From positions 351,934 to 415,933 of the forward strand of contig NZ_JONM01000001.1 of NCBI RefSeq assembly GCF_000711875.1: a stretch of 64,000 bases of DNA, given 5' to 3'. Below the pieces are notes generated by a model. It saw nothing but the letters and a program-made list of their open reading frames with translations. It was not told the DNA's origin and did not search any database. This DNA is from Andreprevotia chitinilytica DSM 18519 (GTDB lineage Bacteria > Pseudomonadota > Gammaproteobacteria > Burkholderiales > Chitinibacteraceae). Within the stretch, counting starts at the first letter, position 1, and each line of letters begins with the position of its first letter. Made by a program: the position numbers and the translations under genes. This document shows positions 30,156-38,524 of this stretch, one piece after another.

Positions 30156-31694
30156 ATGTCTGAATCGATACAACACGCAGTTGGGCAACTTGTCATGGCC
30201 GGGTTTGATGGATATATGCCCAATGCCCATATCGAGGGGCTGATCCGTGAGCAGCGTATCGGCGGAGTGATTCTGTTCCGGCGCAATATCGAATCGCCGG
30301 CGCAAGTGGCGGCAATGTGCCGCCGTCTGCAGGAAATCAATGCCGAGGTCAGTGATTTGCCATTGCTGATCGGTATTGATCAGGAAGGCGGCATGGTGAT
30401 GCGGATCGAGGAGGGCGTAACGCCTTTGCCCTCCGCAATGGCCTTTCAGGCAGCCGGTTCGATTGCAGATTGCGAGGCCTTAACCCAAATTGGTGCCGAT
30501 GAATTGCGCCAGATGGGCATTAATCTCAACCTCGCCCCGGATCTGGATGTGAACAACAACCCGCATAATCCGGTGATTGGCGTGCGCGCCTATGGCGAAG
30601 ATGCGGCAACGGTCTGTGAATATGGGCTGGCGGCAATGCGGGGCATTCAGGCGGCCGGTTTGGCTGCAATGGCGAAACATTTCCCCGGTCATGGCGATAC
30701 CGCCGCCGATTCCCACTATGCCTTGCCGGTGGTGCCGCATGATCGGGGCCGCTTGCATGATGTCGAACTCGCGCCCTTCAAAGCGGCGATTGCCGCAGGC
30801 GTCGATTCGTTGATGACTGCCCATATCGTCTTTCCCGCCATCGAGCCTGATACCGCCCTGCCGGCGACCCTATCGCATGCCGTGTTGACGGGCTTGTTGC
30901 GCGACGAGCTGGGTTTCGACGGCATGGTGCTGACCGATTGCCTGGAAATGGCCTCGATTGCGGATGGCATGGGCGTGGTCAAAGGCGCGGTGCAATCGAT
31001 TGTGGCGGGCGCCGATATGGTCTTGGTATCGCATACCCAATCTCGCCAAAAGGATGCGGTGCTGGCGTTGCAGCAAGCGGTTGAGTCCGGGCATATCTCC
31101 AGCGAGCGATTGAATACTGCTTTGGCTCGCATTACGCGCTTGAAGAAAAAGCCGGCCATTCTGAACTGGCGTGATCTGCCGCAGTGGCCAGAACGCCTGC
31201 AGCAACCCTCTGCGATGGCCTTGGCTGCCAAAGTGCAAGCCGCCGCGTTGAAAGTGCAGAGCGAGTTCCAGCCATTGGATAAAAACAAGCCGGTATTGCT
31301 GATTACCGCCGAGGTCAATACGCATACCGAAATCGATGAAGTCGCGCTCGGTGGCAAAAGGGATGCACGCGGCTCGATGCTGCCGCAATTCCTGGCTGCT
31401 GGCTTGGCGGTCGGCGAAGTGGTGGTAGAGCCGCAATGCGGCGAGGACGAAATTGCCGCTGTATTGGCGCTAGTGGGCGCTGCGCCGCAAATCGTATTGC
31501 AAAGTTATAACGCGGTCTTGTCGCCCGGCCAGCAAGCCTTGATTGCCGCTTTGCCGCAAGAACGTTTATGGCTGGTAGCGGGGCGATTGCCTTATGACCT
31601 GGATTTGGCGCCGCAAGCCAAAGGACGACTGGCTGCTTATGGTAATCGGCCGCCTGCGCTGGTGCCGGTGGTGGCAAAGCTGTTGCAGGATTGA
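30156..31694 (+). CDS. nagZ: GH3 beta-N-acetylhexosaminidase (NagZ-like, with extra C-domain)
   Basis: Glycoside hydrolase family 3 enzyme of 512 residues. It has the NagZ signatures GIDQEGGMVMRIEE, KHFPGHGDTAADSHYALP (substrate binding and the catalytic Asp-His dyad) and a nucleophile segment GMVLTDCLEMASI. In cell-wall recycling NagZ removes GlcNAc from anhydro-muropeptides in the cytoplasm. No signal peptide is seen. It is about 170 residues longer than E. coli NagZ: residues beyond 340 form an additional alpha/beta domain, as in the longer Gram-positive type. The natural substrate could therefore be another GlcNAc saccharide, such as chitin-derived sugars. Confidence 0.87.
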   Translation: MSESIQHAVGQLVMAGFDGYMPNAHIEGLIREQRIGGVILFRRNIESPAQVAAMCRRLQEINAEVSDLPLLIGIDQEGGMVMRIEEGVTPLPSAMAFQAAGSIADCEALTQIGADELRQMGINLNLAPDLDVNNNPHNPVIGVRAYGEDAATVCEYGLAAMRGIQAAGLAAMAKHFPGHGDTAADSHYALPVVPHDRGRLHDVELAPFKAAIAAGVDSLMTAHIVFPAIEPDTALPATLSHAVLTGLLRDELGFDGMVLTDCLEMASIADGMGVVKGAVQSIVAGADMVLVSHTQSRQKDAVLALQQAVESGHISSERLNTALARITRLKKKPAILNWRDLPQWPERLQQPSAMALAAKVQAAALKVQSEFQPLDKNKPVLLITAEVNTHTEIDEVALGGKRDARGSMLPQFLAAGLAVGEVVVEPQCGEDEIAAVLALVGAAPQIVLQSYNAVLSPGQQALIAALPQERLWLVAGRLPYDLDLAPQAKGRLAAYGNRPPALVPVVAKLLQD

Positions 31695-31750
31695 TCCTGC
31701 TGATGAATTGGGGCGTGCCATGTCGATATGGAACATGGCACGACCTTGAA

Positions 31751-32158
31751 TCACGCGTGGCAGTCGGCTGCCGTAATCCTGATCGATAGGATGTCCCCGC
31801 CCGATGCATTTTTATAACTGTAGGTGGCAGTGACGTTGTTCTTTAAAAACGGCTGCATTGACGGGCTTTTGCAATAGGCCTCGAGCAATTTGGGCCGAGC
31901 CAGATCCAGCAGTTTCGATTTGTCGATATCCGCAAGCGCAGGGTCGGTGAGGGTGTAGTTGTACTGGATGGATTTGTCGCCAGTATCAACGTGATTCAGG
32001 CGCGTTACCGGATCCACCATCTTTGGCAAATCCTGATTCATTTTCTCGGCAGCCTTGGCCAGCTCTTTATTGACGTTCGGTGCCATGACGTACTGCACGG
32101 CTTTCGCCCCGATGGCGGCTGCGGCAACGAATACGACCACTTTAATGATGTCCATCAT
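31751..32158 (-). CDS. Small membrane-anchored protein of unknown function
   Basis: About 135 residues, not recognised. Two adjacent ATGs (32158, 32155) follow an AAGGA ribosome site. An N-terminal hydrophobic helix (MDIIKVVVFVAAAAIGAKAV) would act as anchor or uncleaved signal. About 110 polar residues follow, with an NKELAKAAEKMNQDLPKM helix, YNYTLTDPALADI and a C-terminal SIRITAADCHA containing one of two cysteines. The other cysteine is in EAYCKSP. It is convergent with nagZ and monocistronic. The two cysteines might form a disulfide outside the membrane. Confidence 0.65.
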   Translation of the reverse strand: MMDIIKVVVFVAAAAIGAKAVQYVMAPNVNKELAKAAEKMNQDLPKMVDPVTRLNHVDTGDKSIQYNYTLTDPALADIDKSKLLDLARPKLLEAYCKSPSMQPFLKNNVTATYSYKNASGGDILSIRITAADCHA

Positions 32159-32375
32159 GCATCCTTGTAGTTGTTTATCGCGTAACGAATCAAGCGCTGC
32201 CAAGCGCCCGCGGGCTGTCAAATAATCGTTCAGTGAGATGAACGATGGGACGTTGCTGCGCTTGGGTGTGAGTGATCAGTTCCTATGATCTGCAATGGAT
32301 TCTGAATCATCATATGCAATATGCATATTTCAGTGACGCTGCCCCTTCATTTGTACAACATCCGTTCCCCGTCTT

Positions 32376-34778
32376 TCAGCGCTCGGCAAAGGTAATGAAC
32401 TGCGCCGATGACCACACCTTGCCATCATCGCGCTGCCGGCCATGCAGATACACCGGGCGAAAGCCGAACGGGCTGTTGACTGGTTCGATCTCGATGCTGC
32501 CGCTCACATCCACCGGCAAGGTCTGATCGGTTAGCCGTTCCAGCGCGATGAACAGTTCCGTGCCGCCCAGTTCCAGCCGCAGGCTGTTTTGCGCCAGTAG
32601 TTCGGCACCGCTGATTTCCCAATGGAAATCCGGCGCATGGGCAAACGGATTGCGCTGCAACGGGTCGCCGACCTTGATGAAGCTATCAATGTGCCCTTCG
32701 ATCACGATGCGGGCATGGGTGAGATTGCTCACGTCGATTTCCACACTGTCCGCGTCGCCATAGGTATCGCTGCGGAAACCGATATCGGTTGCGCCCTCGC
32801 GCCAGCATGCTTCCTCGATGTGCTCAAAGCCGTGCCCACCGAAGCGGTTGATGGTGCCGTTGAGGATGTGGATGCGGCCTTGCCATGCCGCCCAGCGATA
32901 ACGATCACGAATCCGTGCGCCGCCCCAGCGCACGCGGATCAAGCGCTCGGACAAGCCTGCCTCCTGATGCAGATTGCGCTCCCAGATCAGGCCAGCGTGA
33001 TCGTAGGCGGCAAGGGATTCCCAGCCGGTCTGGCCGAGGAAGCGGTAATCAAGCTTGGCCGGGCCGTGGTGGGCAAAGGCATCGCCCTGGACGAAATCGC
33101 CGCAACGCACCAGCAACGCGGTGTGCTCGCCTGTCGTTGCCCAAGTGTGGCGGGCACGCAGTGCGCGGCCGATGGTCTGGCGGTCGAGCCGTTCGGCCAA
33201 CACGCCGGTCAGCCCGCCGCGCACACCGAACACTTGTACGCCGGGTGGACCACCACCGGGCCGGCCGCGATGCTCGTCGCCGCTGGCTGCCACGCCAAGC
33301 TGGTAGCCACGTGCGATCACGTCGCGATAGAGCCAGTCGAAGTGACCCCAACTCGAGGCGATTTCCACCAGCCGTTCCAGCTCCGGGTGATGCCAATCCG
33401 GGATATAACGCCGTCCGCCGACGTGGGGCATGATCAGGTGCTGCTCGGGCGCCTCGATATAGGCGTCCCATAGTTCTTCGATCGGCCAGCGCCCCAGCTC
33501 GGCGGCGGTGCCTTTCATTTCTTCGTTCCATACCAGCGTGCGGTTGTGCTCGCCACGGGCGTTGTAGGGGAAATCCGGCGCGTCGTTGCCGAGGAACACC
33601 ACGTTGTGATCGCCGCCTGCCGTCGAGCTGCCGCACCATTCCTGCACCGGGTAGGCGACGAAGCGGCCGGGTTCGTTGAAGGCTTCCACCGCCTCCAGCC
33701 CGAGCTGCCAGTTGGCATCGGTGATCTGGAAATCGTTGACGGTGTAGCCGAAGACATCGATGCCGCCGATATCTCGCGCATAGGTCACGTTGTAGGCCGG
33801 GCTGTTGGTGCCGACGGTGTCGTGGGCGTGCACGTGCAGATCGGCGTAGAAGGCGCGTGGGGCGTTGGGTGCGTCGAAAATCGATAGCCATGCGGTGCCC
33901 GTAGTGACGCGTGGGGCGCTCAGCAAGCTGGCTTCCAGCCGTAACGTGCCGGCGTTGTTGGGCAAGTTGTCGATGCCGATGGAGGCCCAACCGGTTCCGG
34001 GTACGGCGTAATCCCGCTGATGCACGATCTCATCGCCATCCCGGGTAATCAGCCGGATCGTGCCACCCACCGCCGAGCAGATATTGCCCCAGCTATCCAT
34101 CAGCGAGGCGCGCACCGGGAGCGGTGTGCCGGGGCGGGCGAAGCGGGGCGCTTGCAGCAAGACTTGTGCCGGCTGGCCGGCATGGATGTCGATGACGACA
34201 TCGCCCGGCACGGCGACAAAGCGCGAGGTGCCCAGCGGGTCGACGTAAAAACGGAAGCGGAAACTGTCCTCGATAAACGTCTGCACCCGCGTGCCCGGTC
34301 CGCCCTGACGCCGATCACCCAGCCGGATCACGATATGGTCGCCGGCATTCAGATAGCCGTCGATCACATCGACGATGATGGCTTTCTGAAACGGACGCTC
34401 GTGGCCCTTTTGCTCGAAGCGTACGTGCAGTGCCTGCACTGTGGCCGGGCTCTGGCCGGGGGCGAGTGGTGCGGCTTGGTATTCGGCACTGATGAAGTTC
34501 GCGCCGGCCGGATCGGACGTCTGGAATAGCGCCCAGTCGGAATAGAACTTGAACGTCGCCTTGAGCCACGCGCCGTCGGCGATGCCGGATGCGCCCACTT
34601 CGTAATCAAGGATGATTTCCGTCCATTCACCAGCTTCCAGTTTGTCGACCGAGCAGCTCACGCGGCCGGCGAAGGGGAGGGCTTTGTTGCGCTCGTACAG
34701 GCCGGTCGGGGCGTGGTGGGGGCCGAGGCGGGCGCGTAGGGCCGCGTAGTTGTTAACTACAGGTCTGGGGTCGTTCAT
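32376..34778 (-). CDS. Large PHP/DUF3604-like metal-dependent protein
   Basis: An 800-residue protein without signal peptide. Residues 1-300 are beta-rich, with two Ig-like or jelly-roll stretches. A PHP-like domain starts at FYADLHVHAHD (His315, His317, His319) and continues through EW (380-381), GGDHN (388-392), PHVGG (451-455) and SGDEHRGRPGG (499-509). Spacing and wording fit the DUF3604 group. The usual second PHP motif (TDHD) is replaced by YTVNDF at 345-350. The remaining ~250 residues look beta-rich. Phosphoesterase or other metal-hydrolase activity is an inference, as no enzymatic function is known to me for this group. It is downstream of a DASS transporter on the same strand. Confidence 0.72.
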   Translation of the reverse strand: MNDPRPVVNNYAALRARLGPHHAPTGLYERNKALPFAGRVSCSVDKLEAGEWTEIILDYEVGASGIADGAWLKATFKFYSDWALFQTSDPAGANFISAEYQAAPLAPGQSPATVQALHVRFEQKGHERPFQKAIIVDVIDGYLNAGDHIVIRLGDRRQGGPGTRVQTFIEDSFRFRFYVDPLGTSRFVAVPGDVVIDIHAGQPAQVLLQAPRFARPGTPLPVRASLMDSWGNICSAVGGTIRLITRDGDEIVHQRDYAVPGTGWASIGIDNLPNNAGTLRLEASLLSAPRVTTGTAWLSIFDAPNAPRAFYADLHVHAHDTVGTNSPAYNVTYARDIGGIDVFGYTVNDFQITDANWQLGLEAVEAFNEPGRFVAYPVQEWCGSSTAGGDHNVVFLGNDAPDFPYNARGEHNRTLVWNEEMKGTAAELGRWPIEELWDAYIEAPEQHLIMPHVGGRRYIPDWHHPELERLVEIASSWGHFDWLYRDVIARGYQLGVAASGDEHRGRPGGGPPGVQVFGVRGGLTGVLAERLDRQTIGRALRARHTWATTGEHTALLVRCGDFVQGDAFAHHGPAKLDYRFLGQTGWESLAAYDHAGLIWERNLHQEAGLSERLIRVRWGGARIRDRYRWAAWQGRIHILNGTINRFGGHGFEHIEEACWREGATDIGFRSDTYGDADSVEIDVSNLTHARIVIEGHIDSFIKVGDPLQRNPFAHAPDFHWEISGAELLAQNSLRLELGGTELFIALERLTDQTLPVDVSGSIEIEPVNSPFGFRPVYLHGRQRDDGKVWSSAQFITFAER

Positions 34779-34813
34779 TTTTCAGCTCACTTTTACTGGG
34801 CCACGGGTTTTAG

Positions 34814-34926
34814 CCTCCCCCTTCTCGAAGGGGGATTGAGGGGGATTTCGACGCAATTACTAATGATCACTGCAATTTGATATGACGCAGAAATCCCCCC
34901 TAGCCCCCCTTCGGAGAAGGGGGGGA
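34814..34926. repeat. Dispersed palindromic repeat, family B, copy 1
   Basis: Two GC-rich hairpins flank a variable middle. The left part has CCCCCTTC/GAAGGGGG followed by GAGGGGGATTTCGAC. The right part has GCAGAAATCCCCCCTAG followed by CCCCCCTTC/GAAGGGGG. Related copies are at 44984-45083 and 55808-55922. This copy lies between the DASS transporter and the PHP-like gene on the minus strand, so it would form stem-loops in a shared transcript. Confidence 0.88.
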
Positions 34927-34956
34927 CGACATGCTGAAATTTGTAACGTCAGGGCA

Positions 34957-36492
34957 TCAACCAAACGGCCAAACCGCCGTCGCATCCCATACCGGAATCC
35001 CCAGATGCGCATACCACGGCGCCATCACCAGAATCCCGTAGGCGATGCCGATCAGCACCGACACCACGCCGACCTTGGCGTAGTCCGCTGTGGTGAACGC
35101 GCCACTGCTATATGCCACCACGGCGGCGGTGATCTGCGTGGGCAGGATGTAGGCAAAGCTATCGCTATCGCACACCAGCAAGGTGAAGGCAGCCGGGTGC
35201 AGGCCGAGCTTGGGGGCCAGCGCCAGCATGATTGGCGCGATCATCGTTACGGCGGCGACGTTGGAGAGCATCGCGATGCGTGCCACATGCGTGCCCAGCA
35301 TGATGATCAGCAGCGCCAGCCACCACGGATGGCCTTGTGCAAAGCGGTACAGCAGATCAGCCACCCACGGCGCGAGGCCGGTATCGCTGATGGCGGCGGA
35401 GAGGCACAGCGCCCCGGCCAGCAGGAAGAACGTGCCCCAGATGGTGCGGGCTTGAATATCTTTCCAGCCGAGGCCAGTCAGCCCCGGCACGAACAGCAAG
35501 GCCAGCCCGAGCAGGGCGACGACTTCGGACGGAATGCCGTGCCACGCTTCGGTCGCCCACATGGCGGCCACTACGCCAAACACGGCCAGAATGGTTTTGT
35601 GCTGCACACCGGCTGGTGGCAACGCAGCGCGTTCGCTTGTGATGGCGGCCTGGCCGCCCGGCAACGGCACAGCGCGGGATTTGAAATAGAACTGCACCCA
35701 CAGCTGCGTTAGCACGAACATGCCCAGATACGGCCATTGCAGCTTGAACCAGTCCAGCCACGAGATATGCAGGCCGAGTTTTTTCTGCAGCAGGCCGACG
35801 ATCACCATATTCGGCAAATGGGCGGTCAGCACGCACATGCCGCTGATCATCGAGCCGTAGACCAGCGTCTGGATCACGATGGCTTTCTTGGCGCTGCGCT
35901 CCTGCGGCGTATCGCCAAACAGGCCGATGATGCCGTTGGTGACCGGTAGCAATGTCGCGGCGCGGGCGTTGGCGGCCGGCACCAGAAAACCCAGCACGAA
36001 ATTGACCACGAACATCACCCAGATCACGCCGTTGGCGGTGCGCGTCTTGAGTTTGTCCAGCAGGAACAAGGCAATGCGCCGATCCAGTCCGGCCGCCTGC
36101 ATGATGGCGGAGAACACGAACGCGGCCAGGCACAGGAACACCACCGGTGTGTTGAAGCCGCCGGCTGCTTTGGCAAACGGCGTCACGGCGTGGGCGAGTA
36201 CCAGCAGGGCAGGAATCAACAATCCGCTGACGCCGACCGGCATGGCTTCGGTCACCCAGATGATGCTGGCCCAGGCGACGACGGCGAGCGTCGCCTTGCC
36301 CGCTGGTGGCAGACCGGCCGGAGCGGGCAGGGCAAACAGGATGAAGAAGAACGCGAGCCACGCAGCAATAAAGCCGAGCTGGGCTTTCAAGAGCGGGCGT
36401 TGTTGCCCGATCAGGGGCTGCACGATCAAAGGCAGGTATGCTTGCCAACCGGCGCGCGGTTGCAGCGTTGTGGGGGTTAAGGGGCTGTTCAC
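34957..36492 (-). CDS. DASS-family (SLC13-type) anion/dicarboxylate transporter
   Basis: Integral membrane carrier of 511 residues with about 12-14 hydrophobic helices. Sodium-coupled DASS members import dicarboxylates, citrate, sulfate or similar anions. The hallmark region VTEAMPVGVSGLLIPALLVL is near residue 80. A second copy-like helix-turn region, LPTQITAAVVAYSSGAF, is near the C-terminus. It is first in the minus-strand pair with the PHP-like gene and divergent from a UTRA-type GntR gene. These probably form one regulon for uptake and processing of an unknown anionic substrate. Confidence 0.87.
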   Translation of the reverse strand: MNSPLTPTTLQPRAGWQAYLPLIVQPLIGQQRPLLKAQLGFIAAWLAFFFILFALPAPAGLPPAGKATLAVVAWASIIWVTEAMPVGVSGLLIPALLVLAHAVTPFAKAAGGFNTPVVFLCLAAFVFSAIMQAAGLDRRIALFLLDKLKTRTANGVIWVMFVVNFVLGFLVPAANARAATLLPVTNGIIGLFGDTPQERSAKKAIVIQTLVYGSMISGMCVLTAHLPNMVIVGLLQKKLGLHISWLDWFKLQWPYLGMFVLTQLWVQFYFKSRAVPLPGGQAAITSERAALPPAGVQHKTILAVFGVVAAMWATEAWHGIPSEVVALLGLALLFVPGLTGLGWKDIQARTIWGTFFLLAGALCLSAAISDTGLAPWVADLLYRFAQGHPWWLALLIIMLGTHVARIAMLSNVAAVTMIAPIMLALAPKLGLHPAAFTLLVCDSDSFAYILPTQITAAVVAYSSGAFTTADYAKVGVVSVLIGIAYGILVMAPWYAHLGIPVWDATAVWPFG

Positions 36493-36620
36493 GGTGGTTC
36501 CTTCGCGGCTCTTTTTAAACGGACGGGACGCAAGCGTGAGCCAAGGCGATTCACGCAGAAAATGAGCGCCGTACTCGTCAGTCCGGCCTTGAGGTTGGAT
36601 AATACGTTTTAATACAAGTT

Positions 36621-36640
36621 TGCCAACGAATGAGTTGGCA
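36621..36640. promoter_or_regulatory. Candidate GntR (UTRA) operator palindrome
   Basis: TGCCAAC at 36621-36627 and its exact complement GTTGGCA at 36634-36640 flank a 6-nt spacer. The site is 51 bp upstream of the GntR ATG and 128 bp from the divergent DASS start. AT-rich TAATACGTTTTAATACAAG lies just before it. Autoregulation and joint control of both directions is the simplest reading, but it is an inference. Confidence 0.5.
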
Positions 36641-36690
36641 TATTCTTATGCGTGTTTATCGAATCAATCTTGATTTAACTGGATTTGTCT

Positions 36691-37431
36691 ATGGATGTGG
36701 CCCGCGATAACGTGCTTTCGCTGTATGAGCAAATTGCTGATTTGTTGCGTGTGGAGATCGAAAGTCGCCGCTTCGGCCCAACGGGCAAGCTGCCATCCGA
36801 GGCCGAGCTGGGCGAGCGTTTCGGGGTGAGCCGGGTGACGGTGCGGCTGGCGATTGCCAGATTGGTCAATGCCGGCCTCGTCGAGCGCAAGCAGGGCAAG
36901 GGCACTTTCGTGGTCGAAACGCGGCGGGTGCGGCATGGGCTGGATGTGTTGCGCGGCTTCTATGATTCGTTGCTGCTGCAAGGCCAGGCGCCGGAGATGA
37001 AGCTGATCGCGTTGGAGCAGATTGCCGTACCGGCCGGCTTGCGTGGCGTGTTCCCGGCCAAGCTCAAGCGCTGCGTCGCCTTGCAGCGTTTGCACCGCCT
37101 CGATGGCGAACCGATTGCGCTGGCCCGCACCCACATCGCCAGCGATATGGCGCTGACGTGGGAGCAAGTCGAACAGCAGCCGTCCTACGCCTTGATCGAA
37201 CAGCTCACTGGCCAACGCATCGATCGTGCAGACCTGACCATCCGCGCTCGCCTGGCCGGGCAAGAGTTCGCCGCCGTGCTGAATGCCAAGCGTACGCATC
37301 CGCTGCTGGAGCTGGAGCGCATATCCCGGTTCGAGGATGGCAGCGTGTGTGAGCACACGGTGTTTTTCATTCGGGCGGAGCGGTATGAATTCGCGCTCGA
37401 TAGCGCTGGCGGCATCCGCATTGCCGAGTAG
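36691..37431 (+). CDS. GntR-family regulator with UTRA domain (HutC subfamily)
   Basis: A 246-residue regulator. The N-terminal winged helix reads LPSEAELGERFGVSRVTVRLAI (split, about 34-55), then NAGLVERKQGKGTFV. A C-terminal UTRA ligand domain includes LQRLHRLDGEPIALARTHI and ends YEFALDSAGG. The ATG at 36691 is taken rather than the TTG 6 bp upstream. UTRA domains bind small sugar-phosphate, amino-acid or phosphonate-like effectors. Divergence from the DASS/PHP pair makes that pair the likely target. Confidence 0.9.
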   Translation: MDVARDNVLSLYEQIADLLRVEIESRRFGPTGKLPSEAELGERFGVSRVTVRLAIARLVNAGLVERKQGKGTFVVETRRVRHGLDVLRGFYDSLLLQGQAPEMKLIALEQIAVPAGLRGVFPAKLKRCVALQRLHRLDGEPIALARTHIASDMALTWEQVEQQPSYALIEQLTGQRIDRADLTIRARLAGQEFAAVLNAKRTHPLLELERISRFEDGSVCEHTVFFIRAERYEFALDSAGGIRIAE

Positions 37432-37521
37432 TGACCATCGCCAATGGGTGCCGTGTCATCGATGCCGTACATACTGTGATTTATGGATTTTTCATATCGC
37501 GTGATGGACTATCTTTCTGAC

Positions 37522-38319
37522 ATGAAAACCAACACAGATTGGGTCGCTAAGCAGAGGGGCAGGCACGGCATGGCAATCATGCTGGCTTTGCTGCTGGTTG
37601 CGCCATGCAGCTGGGCGGCCGGTGAGCCGGTATTGCGGGTTGCCATTGGCGAAACCAAGCCGCCGTATGTGTGGGAAGAAGAAAAGCGCGGCGTGGAATA
37701 TGACTTGGTGAGCACCATCCTGCGCACCGCCGGCTACCAGCCTGAGGTGCTCCACGCCCCCAACAAGCGGGCGCAAAGCTGGTTGATCAGCAAGCAGGTC
37801 GATGCCGTGATCGGCAACGAAGGCGGCTTCGTTTCCGAGCCGTATATCGCCTACAAGAACATGGCGATTACCCTGTGCAGCAGCAAACTGGAACTGCACA
37901 GCATCCCGGATTTGCAGCGCTATAACGTCGTCGCATTCCAGAATGCGCAGCGCTACCTTGGCACGGACTTCGCGCTGATGGCCGCCAGCAACCGGGGTTA
38001 CTCCGAAGCTTCACCGCAAATCTCGCTCGATCGCCTGCTCTATAGCCACCGCACCGATGTGGCGATCTCCGACATCAATATCTTTCAGTATTTCAGCACG
38101 CATCTGAATGCGCAGCTGGACGGCAGCCAACCGCTGTGCCCGTTCGCGCTGTTCCCGCCGACGCTCTATCGGCTGGTGTTTCGCGAAGAAGCCGCACGCG
38201 ACCGGTTCAATCAGGCGTTGGCGCAAACGCTCCGCAGCGGTCTGTATGAATCGCTGGCGCAGCGTTATGCGCTACCCGCGCCGAACGGCAAGCCGTATTT
38301 CAAGCCGCCGCTGCCTTGA
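37522..38319 (+). CDS. Periplasmic family-3 solute-binding-like protein
   Basis: About 265 residues. A basic N-terminus and hydrophobic signal (MLALLLVAPCSWA-A) are followed by a small type-II periplasmic-binding fold: LRVAIGETKPPYVWEEE, GVEYDLVSTIL, VDAVIGNEGG and a C-terminal ALAQTLRSGLYESLAQRYALP. Start choice is uncertain among 37483, 37504, 37522 and 37570; 37522 gives a conventional signal. No permease or ATPase genes are adjacent, so it may be an orphan binding protein or sensor. It may be co-transcribed with the upstream GntR gene, 90 bp away. Confidence 0.78.
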   Translation: MKTNTDWVAKQRGRHGMAIMLALLLVAPCSWAAGEPVLRVAIGETKPPYVWEEEKRGVEYDLVSTILRTAGYQPEVLHAPNKRAQSWLISKQVDAVIGNEGGFVSEPYIAYKNMAITLCSSKLELHSIPDLQRYNVVAFQNAQRYLGTDFALMAASNRGYSEASPQISLDRLLYSHRTDVAISDINIFQYFSTHLNAQLDGSQPLCPFALFPPTLYRLVFREEAARDRFNQALAQTLRSGLYESLAQRYALPAPNGKPYFKPPLP

Positions 38320-38401
38320 GCGTGCTAGGCCTGGTTACAGATCAAAATCTGTAGACACAGAGATCAGTGAGCACACAGAGAGCACAGAGGAAAGCGGGTT
38401 T

Positions 38402-38473
38402 TGTAGGAGCGAGCTTGCTCGCGATTGCTTCGTGAGTTGATGCGTGGCAATCGCGAGCAAGCTCGCTCCTACA
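38402..38473. repeat. REP-like inverted repeat, family A, copy 1
   Basis: A perfect 27-bp inverted repeat (38402-38428 and 38447-38473), beginning TGTAGGAGCGAGCTTGCTCG, with an 18-nt loop. It follows the binding-protein gene and lies just beyond the 3' end of leuA, where it could act as a transcript end or stabiliser. A second palindrome, ACAGAT/ATCTGT, is at about 38337-38352, followed by an ACACAGAG-rich stretch. Confidence 0.92.
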
Positions 38474-38524
38474 GATATTCTCTGCACAGACTCCGGTTTT
38501 CCTGGTACGTCCGTATGATTTTCG

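Noticed and set aside
33049-33990. 313-residue second minus-strand frame inside the PHP-like gene
   Set aside because: Arg-rich out-of-frame translation. The 800-codon frame carries the conserved metal motifs.
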